Positions 1 through 9,958 of a stretch of 64,000 bases of DNA are shown in pieces. The DNA is from Trichosphaerium sp. ATCC 40318. Taxonomy: Eukaryota; Discosea; Flabellinia; Trichosidae. Under the pieces are notes generated by a model. It did no database searches. It saw nothing but the letters and a program-made list of their open reading frames with translations, and had not been told where the DNA came from. The first letter of the stretch is position 1, and each line of letters begins with the position of its first letter. The position numbers and the translations under genes were made by a program. The stretch covers positions 62,001 to 126,000 of the forward strand of contig JALMLS010000256.1 of assembly GCA_038496445.1 (NCBI GenBank), written 5' to 3'.

Positions 1-177
1 TGCCATATTGTCATTATGAGTCACGGATTGTATTTCAACAATTTATATTGCACACGTTTCTTTGCCATTCATGCAGCACCTACAAATCGTTCGATTTGTG
101 TGAGTCCGAAACCATAACGAGGTAAGTAAATACATTGAGTTAATTTATTTTCTTTATAATACATTTCACGTCAAACC

Positions 178-2301
178 TTAAACATCTTCTCCTTTCTGTT
201 CTTGTTCCTTCTCACCAATATCTTTTACAACTATGGATGGTTCTGGTGAAGAAACAGTACTTAATCTACAACTCAAAGTCACTCATGGCGTCCATAAAAC
301 ATTATAAATAAAACGAAAGAACAGGCAACGCTTTGAAAAAACATTCATTGCTTGATTTACCTAAACAGAAGCCTTACCTTTTGCCTCAGGCAAATCACGC
401 AAGCTTCGCCTGAGTACAGTAGGATTGACTCTGCTATTTGAAGCGTACAAGATTGCAATCATGCCGCATACTGCGCCCAATGCGGCAGGAGCCCATGGAC
501 CCACCCTTTGCATTGCCATACCTCCTGAAAAACAAGTAAGATCGAGAATAGGATTAAAGGCTTATTACTTACCCAGTAATGGTGTCAAGGCTCTACAAAT
601 ACTCTCAAGTGAGTTACTTAACCCTACTACTGTACCAACAGTCGATTTTGTGGCAGTCTATAAAGAGAGTATGTCAGAAAAGAACTATGATACTAGCTAA
701 AAGAAATAAACTGTATGTTACTTACCTTTGTTATTGAACTGACTAAGCTTGTTTTTATTACACTACCAGTAACCATGAATGGAATGAGAACAATCATAAG
801 CATAACGATTCCCTTTGTATAGACCAAAACTAAAAGCAAAAAAAAATTAACTTCTTATCATAAAAGGTTCATAAATTGTTACCTAATAGACAAATTGTAT
901 TGATAACAATAGATCTCCATATCAATATTTCCTCTCTAAGAAATGTTAGTTTCTCAGTGAGATCAAAACGCCGGTAAGCAAAAAAAAAAAGGAAAAGACA
1001 ATGATCGTAAAAATTTACCTGACACGTGTCACCAAGTATGGAAGTATTAACGATGATGTGACTACTGTTACTATACCCATATACGATAATAAAAATCCGT
1101 TAGACCTTGGATTAAGTCCGAGCTGTTCTTGCAGTATCAAAGAAAAGTTATGAGAGTAAAAGAATTGAGCCTACGTAAACCAATTACAATTTTAAAGCAT
1201 TGACATTTTGCACTAAATGAATATTCACTTACCAGTAAAGTGATAGCCTGTAATATGATGAAATGACGCAGGATAGGAGAAGATAGAGCGCCCCATGCAT
1301 CGCTACTAAACCAAGATGATGATTCTGATCCTTTCTTTGGCTGTGGTTCTGGTCTTTTGTTCATAGTTGTTGATTCCGGTAAGAAAAAGAAAGCTATTAT
1401 AATGTTGAACAAATACATGCTACACGAAGCATATGCTGCCAATTTAAAGTCAATTCCTGCCAAGTAACCACCAAGTGCTGTGCCAAGGATCCAACCGAGT
1501 CCTGCATAAAAAAGGAAACTTAGAAACGCGTGTACAATCTCGATAATAAATCTTTTCCACGCGTTGACGTACCCACTGATGTACCCATGTATGATAACGC
1601 ACGTGTACGTTCCTCCTTTGTTGTTACATCGGACATATAAGCGTAGCTTACAGACATTGTTTGTTTAAATAAACCAACAGGTATGCGACTGTAGCATAGG
1701 TCAGAGCATTGAAGAAAAAAAAAGCAAAAGAAGAAAAAAACTTGGGTATTGCCCCAAAAAATATCTTTCGCCACGTGGCGCCATAAGAGCGTTTGTAGTA
1801 ACGCGTTACTTACCTGAGAAATAATACTGTGAGTGTTGTCGCTTGACTAAGACCAAAATAAGAAACGAGCGCCCCAGCAAAGCTGAGTAGCAACACGATC
1901 TTACGGCCTACTTTATCGCTCAATCTACCCACTTTTTGTGACAATTAGCATTTTCTCGGTTTTTATACGCGTGACAGTATGACGTACTTATGCTAGCGCC
2001 GGCAATTTGCATAATGCCATAGACTGTCATCAACAACCCTCTTGTTTCTGGCCCAGCACCGACTTGTTTGCCTAAAACACAGCATTAGCGCCACAGCAAC
2101 ATTTATGTACTGAAACACTACAAAAACTTATCTAAACGCACCGATGTACGGCAACGACGGTACAATAAGACCAACGCCAATGATATCTATAAGTACGATT
2201 AAAAACTGCTTCTTATTTCATAAATAGTGTTTCTCCTCACCAACGAAGACGAGGAAATTCAAGATATAAACTGCATACTTCTTGTCTTTGGGAGTTTTCA
2301 T
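178..2301 (-). CDS. MFS (major facilitator) transporter, multi-exon
   Basis: Likely a proton-coupled small-molecule exporter of the major facilitator superfamily in a cellular membrane; the substrate cannot be told. The chosen start is the ATG at 2301, which opens a short basic cytosolic segment (MKTPKDKKYAVYILNFLVFV). After an intron this runs into IIGVGLIVPSLPYIGAF, a typical first transmembrane helix of TetA-like MFS proteins. Further hydrophobic exons follow around 2100-1980, 1930-1830, 1700-1560, 1500-1230 and 800-430. The last exons encode a helix near 520-430 (GAVCGMIAILYAS) and a hydrophilic acidic tail ending at the TAA at 178. Introns are short with GTA donors. The gene is divergent from the acyl-CoA dehydrogenase, with 90 bp between starts, so promoter elements may be shared. 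Family assignment is fairly sure; exact exon joins between 800 and 1800 were not resolved. Confidence 0.7.
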
Positions 2302-2391
2302 ATTGGCTTGCAAAATGATTCTAAAAATTATTCTCTGAGTTGACTTTTTCTTGCGTGATAATTTTACAATACTAGCATCTATACAACAAGC

Positions 2392-4563
2392 ATGTTACGT
2401 ACATACGGATTAATGAGAAACCGCAATGTTGCTGTGCGAACTTGCACAAAAGCTACCAAAACAAAGCAACGGATGATACACACGTCTGTTAAGACGCAAT
2501 CGGTACATTGGAAGCGTAAAAGTGTGTTTTGACGTAATTGAGGCTCACCCGTCTTTGTCTACCTTCTCAGACGAGGAAATTATGCTAAGAGACTCCACTC
2601 GCGACTTTGCAACAAACGAAATTGAACCGTTGGTCTCTAAGATGGATAAGGAGAGCCAAATGGACAAACCGCTCCTTGGAAAGCTATTTGAGCAAGGTAC
2701 GAAACATTATACTTCCGTGTCGTAACAGCAACTTCTAAAAGTAGTGCAAAATGACGCTAAAACAATTAAACTATAGGCCTAATGGGTATTGAAATACCAG
2801 AGAAATACGATGGCGCAGGAATGTCGTTTACATCCGCTATTGTTGCCATTGAAGAGATTGCGCGTGTAGACCCTGCTGTTAGTGTCATCGCAGATGTACA
2901 GGTAAATGTCATTTTCCCGTTAATATTTATTTTTACGGTTAAAACGCTGTAAAAACCTTCGCTATACACTACATCTCCTCTAGTGTATGCGCGGAGATAA
3001 CAAACAGTCGTAATTTTCAGCGCAATGACGCTTTAAAAAATAAGTTGTTAACCAATAACATAGAATACTCTTGTAATCAACGCTCTAAGAAACATGGGCA
3101 CACAACAACAACATGATAAATATTTCCCTAAACTAGCCACTGACACTGTCGGTTGTTTTTGCCTTTCTGAGTGGGAATCAGGATCAGATGTACGCTTGTA
3201 GAGCCATTTGTTTATTCATCACGTGTTAACTCGTACATCTTTAGGCTTTTGCTATGAAGACCAAAGTAGTACGTCTTGCCTCATACTCCTTCAACAACAC
3301 CCTGTGTCCTTGTGGTGCTTACCAGAACTGTTTGTACTCATACTATGTTTAGGACAAAGTAGGAAGTGATTATGTTATTAATGGATCGAAAGCTTGGATT
3401 ACTAATTCTAAGGAAGCTGGTTTGTTCCTTGTTTTCGCAAACTTGGATAAAGAAAATCTCGGTTACAAGGTGAAGTGATTATTAACGTGACTGAGAATCT
3501 ACTGACCTCGACTTTAGGGTATCACAGCGTTTTTGGTTGACAAGAACAACCCTGGATTGAAAGTAGGTAAAAAAGAAGATAAGGTACGTCAGCTTGTTAT
3601 TTTCGTTTCTTTTTGTTTGGTTGCTGTACTAACTCGATTGCTCAGTTGGGTATCCGTGCTTCTTCAACATGTGAAGTACTCTTTGAAGACTGCAAAGTAT
3701 CAAGCGATGCATTGCTTGGTGTACGTTATAAACATTCAGCATGACGATCTGTCACAAAAAAATATTATTCTAAACTAAGTTAACGTTTTGACATCTGATA
3801 GGAGGAAGGAAAAGGTTATAAGATTGCTATTGGTACTTTGAATGAAGGACGTATTGGTATCGCTGCGCAAATGCTTGGTTTAGCAGAGGTAAGAAAGGTT
3901 TTTTAAAGAACACCTTTAGTAGTTGTTTTTTTTTTAAATGTCTGTTTACAATGCTAAAAATATTGTGTTAGGGAGCGTATGCAAAGACAATACCATACTT
4001 ATTACAACGTAAACAATTCGGAAAGGAAATTGCAAAGTTTCAAGGAGTAGAATTCGCATACGGAAACATGGCCACAGGTATCCTTTACTTAATTTCTTTT
4101 TATTCTGGCGATACAGTTAGTCTAATAATTTACTATAGAAATTGAGGCTGGTAGATTGCTTGTCTATAATGCTGCTCGTCTTAAGGACGAAGGAAAACCT
4201 TTCACACAAGAGGCTGCGATGGCAAAGTTGTATTGTTCACAGGTAAGCTCGAAAGAAAACCACTTTCACAGTCTGTTTTTAAACCAGATTTTTTTTTGTT
4301 GTTGACTTGTCAATTGAATCTAATGTGTGCTAGATGGCTGAGCGTGTAGCTTCCAAATGTCTTGAACTCATGGGTGGTGTCGGTTTTACCAAAGAGTTTC
4401 CTCAAGAGAAGTTCTTCCGAGACGTAAAAATTGGACAAATTTACGAAGGTATGTTTATTCTAGGTCTGTTTACGGTTTTTGTTCTGACTCTGTGACTGCA
4501 GGAACAACGAATATTCAATTACAAACAATAGCAAAAGCAGAAAGAGCTAAGTTCGATCAATAA
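2392..4563 (+). CDS. ACADSB: Short/branched-chain acyl-CoA dehydrogenase, mitochondrial
   Basis: FAD enzyme that oxidises short/branched acyl-CoA (isoleucine catabolism in the known family) to enoyl-CoA in the mitochondrial matrix. The ATG at 2392 begins an Arg/Lys/Thr-rich, acid-poor leader ([20 protein letters not shown]) that looks like a presequence. The spliced protein then shows the N-terminal helical domain ([18 protein letters not shown]), the middle-domain signature [22 protein letters not shown], and [15 protein letters not shown]. The C-terminal block [17 protein letters not shown] is followed by YEGTTNIQ, which contains the catalytic Glu of this subfamily. Nine or so introns of about 40-120 nt interrupt it. 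All expected domains are present and the length is normal, so the gene looks intact. The first intron (about 40 nt from 2499) is inferred from frame and homology. Closest relation is to ACADSB by the sequence around the catalytic region. Confidence 0.88.
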
Positions 4564-4672
4564 GTCATTTTTTGTACAATAATACACAGACGACAACGTA
4601 TCATTTACTATTCAATTGGTATTAGATTATTTGGAATCGGTGGGAGTAATTTCGTTAATCAATCACATCAAA

Positions 4673-4744
4673 TCCCTATTGGTGTAATGGTTAACATTTT
4701 CGGTTTTCATCCGGAGGCTCGGGGTTCGATTCCCCGATAGGGAG
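4673..4744 (+). tRNA. tRNA-Glu (anticodon TTC)
   Basis: A 72-nt cloverleaf can be folded. The acceptor TCCCTAT pairs with ATAGGGA. The anticodon stem TTCGG/CCGGA holds the loop TTTTCAT with anticodon TTC. The T arm CGGGG-TTCGATT-CCCCG is perfect, and the D arm carries the GGTTAA element used as the Pol III A box. A run of five T follows at 4748, a Pol III terminator. No intron and no encoded CCA, as usual for eukaryotes. Confidence 0.95.
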
Positions 4745-5157
4745 TAGCCTTTTTGCTTTTTTTCCCAATTTCAACATGCCACAACCATGGTTGAACAACT
4801 AGCGCTTAACCCACGTATGTAACCACCCATGGCCAGCTTGTTTTCGAAGTGGCTGGCAGCTAAAATTCTCCCAGCAAATATAGAAACCAAAACAAATTGA
4901 AAGGATTTTTTTGTTCTACCTTCATGTCATTCAACAGTGTCGCTGTGCCAAAAGAAGCAGTAGTCCGAAAAAGAAATCATTGTCGTACGACCTCGACAGT
5001 TTCCGTTTTAAACCCATAAAAAAAAGCCCTTTTGTTGATAAACGTCCAGATAGCCAAATCACGTGAGAAGAAAAAAATAGGTCTGAACAAAATCAAAAAG
5101 AATAACATTACTTTTAAATAACATTTATTTAGTTATGTAGTTTGTTCAAAAAGGTTA
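4745..5157. other. Intergenic, tRNA to F-box/MORN gene
   Basis: After the Pol III T-run I see no coding potential, repeat or RNA fold. It contains one CACGTG palindrome near 5062 and AT-rich sequence that is presumably the 3' end of the minus-strand MORN gene. Confidence 0.5.
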
Positions 5158-5940
5158 CTAATTGTTATTCGTAATCCGCTGATCAGTAGGTTTGCGTTTG
5201 GATCTTACTGGTCGGCGTTTTTTACTCTGTAGCGAACTGTAGGTGCACTTGCCATTCTTGTACTTTTCTTTCAAAACGAGTTTACCTTCTTTATTCCATT
5301 CTTTTGTATCTCCATGGCGGACTCCTTGGTGATAAGATATACTCAACTTCAAACCACCTTGTTTATACCACTCCTGGTATAAATTTTCTACGCCATAGGT
5401 GAAGGTACGGCATGAAAACAAGAGATTCTCGAAATTTTCTTCTTCTTCTTTTTCAACTTCACCGAAGTATATTGTTATCATTTGATGGTAGTATGTCTTG
5501 GACTCTCCGTGGTATTGCCCTTCATGGAAATTGTCAATGATACTTAAAGTTCCGTTGTGAAAGTATTGTCTACATTCACCGTGCATTTTACCATGCTTGA
5601 AATTGTAGACATACTCATCACGAAAGCATGAAAAGACACCATGTTTGTTTAACATGTAATCAAATCTTGACTCGATTGCAAATGACTTGCAGAGTAGTGG
5701 CCATTTAACATACACATTTTTGTCTAAATCCATAAACATTCGATGAATCTCTGGAGGCAAGTCTTTGAGACTTGACTTGTTCAACAATTTGTCAGTTTTA
5801 GAATAAAAGTCATCGCAAATGAAGTCGACAGCTTTAAACGCTTCAAAAGCATTTTCAGAATTGGATGTGGACACAGGTTCAAATGGGTTATAACTACAAT
5901 TTAAGAGCGCTAAAATAACTGTTAGAACGAAGAAAAACAA
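5158..5940 (-). CDS. F-box-like protein with MORN-type repeats, single exon
   Basis: About 260 residues without an intron. The N-terminus has a hydrophobic stretch that could be a signal or anchor segment. A short F-box-like segment follows (LPPEIHRMFMDLD...WPLLCKSFA). The rest is divergent MORN/YwqK-type repeats with the pattern x-F/Y-x-x-G-x-x-H-G: GKMHGECRQYFHNG, GQYHGESKTYYHQ, GVRHGDTKEWNKEG. The tail is very basic (KKRRPVRSKRKPTDQ). In known proteins F-box segments recruit SCF ubiquitin ligases and MORN repeats bind membranes or partners. The open frame starts at a TTG codon just after a stop; no ATG precedes the F-box in frame, so either an upstream exon (candidate region 6000-6195) supplies the start or translation begins later. 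F-box plus MORN proteins without introns are common in giant DNA viruses of amoebae, so a transferred gene is possible (inference). Confidence 0.6.
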   Translation of the reverse strand: MFFFVLTVILALLNCSYNPFEPVSTSNSENAFEAFKAVDFICDDFYSKTDKLLNKSSLKDLPPEIHRMFMDLDKNVYVKWPLLCKSFAIESRFDYMLNKHGVFSCFRDEYVYNFKHGKMHGECRQYFHNGTLSIIDNFHEGQYHGESKTYYHQMITIYFGEVEKEEEENFENLLFSCRTFTYGVENLYQEWYKQGGLKLSISYHQGVRHGDTKEWNKEGKLVLKEKYKNGKCTYSSLQSKKRRPVRSKRKPTDQRITNNN

Positions 5941-6700
5941 GAAAAAGAAAAAACCAAAAAAGGACTACAAGGGTTTTCTTTCCAAACTCAACGGACAGAG
6001 TCCTGTTTAAGTAAAGCAGCAAACACTAGACACTGAATATTTACTGATTAATAAATTCGTGGTAAAGTGCTTATCGTCAAAATAAAAAACCTTGTTTTGG
6101 AAGTTCCATACCTTCACCAAAGACTGGCATCTTGTTTTGAACTGATAGTTGTTCTTTGTCCTTTTCTTGTTTGTCAAACGATGCAGCATGCGCATTGTTG
6201 TCTGAAATGCTAGTAGCTGAAAAGAAATTGCAGATGTGAGGCCGGGCGCGAGACATGTTGTGTAGCTGACTATTAAGCTTATTCTCTTAACAGTCGCTTA
6301 AAGCTTCTGGGAAACTATCCACGTGGAAAAAAAAAATGCAATGTACAACAAACGAGTATCCTAAGACAACGCTGACAATATTCTACGAAATGCGATTTCA
6401 TAGTTTAAAACCCAACCCAGTAGTAGCTAAGCTCAGACCACAGTATGACTCAAAAATCTTTATTACAAATTTCCTTTTTAGTTTTGAGTTTTTTTCTTGG
6501 AGTGGCTCACTGTCTCACTTTTCCTCGGCCGCTAAAATCTTTTCCAACATTTCATTTCGCGTTTTATGGTTATCACCTACAAGCAATGTGAGAATGAAAG
6601 CTGGGTTTTTATCTTTGATAAACAAACAGAAAATCCAACAGCTTTTCTTTTACAGTAGTTGTAATTCTTTAGAACTAAAATGTACTATTAAATGCCAACT
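5941..6700. other. Intergenic upstream of the F-box/MORN gene
   Basis: Roughly 760 bp with no recognisable protein or RNA. The minus-strand stretch 6195-6007 opens with ATG and is basic (MRMLHRLTNKKRTKNN); it might be a 5' exon of the MORN gene but I could not find a convincing splice. The plus-strand reading frame 6336-6719 has no family features. Confidence 0.4.
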
Positions 6701-7027
6701 TAACGCCCTTCCGTTATGAATACAAGCAATATTCATATTCATTAGCCCGTAAGCCATATTCATTATTATTTGGTGAGTCAGGTTGTTGAGGAGCTTTTGG
6801 TTTGTAGCACCTAGGATGTTCCAAATGGATAGATTCAACAAGTATGTCTTTAAAACCGAATTGGAAATAGTCAACAGAACACCAAAAGCCACAAATCCAG
6901 TCAAAATCAGCCATCAAATTGCACAATTTTCGACCGTTTACTGTGTGCATGAATAATGAATGAATTTTTTTTGTCGTGAATGTAGGCTGTATTTGAATAT
7001 TCAAATTATTCAATCATAAGGGCGTTA
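6701..7027 (+). mobile_element. Small TA-flanked inverted-repeat transposon (MITE), copy 1
   Basis: Non-coding element of 327 bp. It starts TA-ACGCCCTTCCGTTATGAA and ends with the complementary, decayed CATAAGGGCGT-TA, which lacks three bases of the inverted repeat. The TA at each end fits a Tc1/mariner-type target duplication. The interior is rich in TATTCATATTCATT motifs and carries no transposase. It is closely similar to the copies at 9186 (same orientation) and 59750 (inverted). Confidence 0.85.
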
Positions 7028-7630
7028 CACTTTACTTGTTTCAGAAAGGGTATATCCATACTGTTCATAGAAACCCTGTATCAGCGATATGCTACTACCA
7101 TAATCTGTTGGAGGAAATATTACCTCATATTAGAACTGGAAGCTGTATTAAGCGTTGGTACATTGCAAGAATGACAAAGAATAAACGGTTGAGCATACAC
7201 CAATCGGGATGAGTAAACTGCACCATAAAGCTGTTAAATTAAAGGTTGTCTTGCTGTGCTTGAACGTCGGTCAGAAAATCAGTTGTATGTTTTGGTTGCC
7301 ACACTAGTGAGAGACCCATGTTTTCAGTTGTCTACAAACAGTTTAAAGCCAGGTTTTGGTTTAGGCAATTAATAGCAAGACAACGTTTGTTCCATAGTAT
7401 TTTCAATATCGGCATTGTACATTCCCCATGGTACATGAGATCCGCGAGGGCAATGTCATGAGTACTCAGCCTCGTTTACATTGTTCAGTTTGAGGTTAGT
7501 CTGAAAAATCCTGCTAGTTTAATCAGAACCCTACAACAAGATAGACAAAAATATGATGTTGATTTAAAGTTGTGTTTATTAACAGTATTTACATAATATA
7601 TAATTCAGTGGTAAGAAATCAGATGTGCGT
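7028..7630. other. Intergenic, MITE copy 1 to basic protein gene
   Basis: No supported gene. A segment near 7248-7295 (TGCTGTGCTTGAA...GAAAATCAGTTGTAT) resembles one near 9108-9150 beside MITE copy 2, so a second, older repeat may flank both copies. Confidence 0.4.
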
Positions 7631-8611
7631 TCATACTTTTGCTAACGCTGGTTTGAATTTCTTGAGTGCTGGATCATCTTTACTCGTCAAACCTTTCTTT
7701 GCTTTACGAACTTGTTCGACAACTTTATCAAACTTTTTCATATCAGGTACTTCAAATATGCCATCTCCATTGATCTTGTTATTTGGCATCTTCTTATATC
7801 GTTGTGCTTGTTTTGTATCTTTACCCCAACCACATGCCCAAAGTGCATCAGGCTCAACAAGTGGATGAATAGAACCTTTTGAATCCAAGTAGAATCCACT
7901 TTTAAACCCTTGGCATCCTGTTTTGTTGATCACTTTGCGAGCACCCTTCAATACCTCAAGTACAGCTGCAAGTGTTGCATTGGCTTTTGGCATTCCTGTC
8001 ATTATGTAAAACGTTCTTTTGCTGATTGGTTGATTTCCTAGACAAGAGGGTGAGTCATACACCGATCAAAAGTAACAAAGCAACAAGTACCTAAACCAGA
8101 CTTGATTTTTTCTTCAATCCAAGCAGTACGAACTGCTTTTTGAACCTTGTCATATGTTGTCCACCATGTCTTCATTGAGCAAGAGTCGCTGATATGAGCA
8201 CAATAATTTGTACCATTTGGATTTGGGCTGATGATTCCGACACATGGACCCAAGCCAGCAACACCACAAGGTTTTGCTATCGTAAACTGTTAGACTAAAT
8301 TTCACAGCTAAAAATGAGAACATACGCAGTGACTTCATGAATGTGCCTCCAACACCTCCTCCAACAGTTGCAGGTTTTACTGTGGGTTTCTTTGTACTAT
8401 CGTGAAGTCAGAATACAAAATAGATGAAACCAAAGACGTACACTTTCTCTCCATGAGCTTTCTTTTGAAGCATTTGTTGTTTTCGTTGTTTGGCTTCTTC
8501 TCTCATTCGAAGTTGTTTTTCTGTTGGTGGTGCCTTTGCTGGTTTCTTTTTTTGAGTAACACGTTTCTTTGTCTTGTTGGCATTGTTTCTTGATCCCTGT
8601 TTGTTTGACAT
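7631..8611 (-). CDS. Protein of unknown function with Lys/Gln-rich basic N-terminus
   Basis: I do not recognise this family. The ATG at 8611 opens a strongly basic, Gln-rich leader (MSNKQGSRNNANKTKKR...) predicted helical, without signal peptide. After introns at about 8446-8402 and 8324-8278, a compact domain follows with VGIISPNPNGTNYCAHIS, CSMKTWWTTYDKVQKAVRTAW and TFYIMTGMPKANATLAAVLEVL. A 54-nt intron (8091-8038) keeps the frame from KSGLG into NQPISKR. It continues GCQGFKSGFYLDSKGSIHP, DALWACGWGKDTKQAQRYKK, and a charged helical C-terminus ending LKKFKPALAKV. Total roughly 260 residues. Conserved-looking Trp, Cys and Gly residues suggest a folded domain. The basic leader suggests nucleic-acid binding or nucleolar targeting, which is inference only. 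Confidence 0.65.
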
Positions 8612-9185
8612 ATTGATTGGACTTTTGTTATTTGTTTAGTTGTTGTGTGTGCTGTGTTGGTTGTTGATTTTGATTTTTTTAAAGTCAGTGAAACAAGAAT
8701 GATGCGACAACCCACTTTGGTCTTCTCGATACACACTTTGCTGCACGAGTACTTCTTTCGCGATTTTTAGCGTTAGCAAGTATTAATACAATGTATTAGA
8801 GCTTTATCAACCTATTCAATGGTATGCATATTTGTAGGCCTACTAAAACGCCTTTGGCGGGTTACCCACGCTCGCGCTTAACACAAGAACGTGACTAGAC
8901 GCCCTACTATCAATAGGTTGTTAATAATACCTTCTTTATGTGAAATCCCATCGAGAAACATCGTGAACAAATACCACGGTTCTTTACATGAGAAAGTACG
9001 AATGACTAACAGTAAACGATTTTATTCAATCTAAAAACTGGAAATATCACGTGTCACTGTAATCAAAAAACTCTAAATTAATATCAGATAACTAACAATA
9101 GTTGTCATGCTGTGCTTGAATTGGTAGGTTTGAGAATCAGCTGTACTTTTGGGATGAATACAACCAAATTATTGATACTGTCACC
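8612..9185. other. Intergenic, upstream of the basic protein gene
   Basis: Presumed promoter of the minus-strand gene starting at 8611. The region just upstream (8612-8680) is T-rich. One CACGTG lies near 9051. No gene or RNA seen. Confidence 0.4.
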
Positions 9186-9533
9186 TAACGCCCTTCCGTT
9201 ATGAATACAAGCAATATTCATATTCATTGTCCCGTAAGCCATATTCATTTATTCATTCATGAATATTCATGAGCGTTTGGTGAGTCAGGATGTTGAGGAG
9301 CTTTTGGTTTGTAGCACCTAGCGATGTTCCAAATAGATAGATTCAACAAGTTGCATTTGAAAACCGAATTGGAATAGTCAGAACACCAAAACCTACAAAT
9401 CCAGTCAAAATCAGCCTTCAAATTGCACAATTTTCGACCGTTTACTGCATGAATAATGAATGAATTTTTTTAGTCGTGAATATTTGTGAATGTAGGCTGT
9501 ATTTGAATATTCATTCATAACGGAAGGGCGCTA
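9186..9533 (+). mobile_element. Small TA-flanked inverted-repeat transposon (MITE), copy 2
   Basis: 348 bp, the best preserved copy. The left end TA-ACGCCCTTCCGTTATGAAT is the exact complement of the right end ATTCATAACGGAAGGGCG(C)-TA, giving an inverted repeat of about 20 bp with one terminal mismatch. Its interior matches copy 1 with extra TATTCAT repeats. No coding capacity; movement would need a transposase from elsewhere. Confidence 0.9.
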
Positions 9534-9958
9534 GTTTCATCCTAACTCTTAGATATGTCACTTTTTTGTAGGCTGTCAGTGAAGATCAAAATTGTGCAAA
9601 TCTCTACAAAGAAAACTCATTTAGTCTTCATTGTCTCTAGATTAAACAATCTTCGCAAACTAATACCCACTCCCACCATATAAATAACATACATACCGGT
9701 AACTTTTAGGTTGTAGTCGACACGTGCTATTTACAATAGGCTGAAAACCAAACAATTTTTCCAGTTTTTCTTATTTCGGTCCCAAGTTCTCAGACAAAGG
9801 TTAACTTGTAACGAATGTTTGTAAGCGCTAAGGCAGGACCAGATCATAGCCATACTCTGTATTAGCCACAGTTAAGTGCCTCTGACTTAATGTATTTTGG
9901 TCAAACTTTGCAAAGTTTTCAGTTTTTCGATTTTACACGCACGTGAAGTTTGAAAAAC
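9534..9958. other. Upstream region of the sulfatase gene
   Basis: 425 bp between MITE copy 2 and the sulfatase start. It contains CACGTG palindromes near 9722 and 9941, the second 17 bp before the ATG. No gene seen. Confidence 0.45.

Noticed and set aside
5158-5940. Bacterial toxin-antitoxin YwqK antitoxin
   Set aside because: The repeats match the YwqK/MORN variant, but there is no partner toxin, the context is eukaryotic, and an F-box-like segment precedes them.
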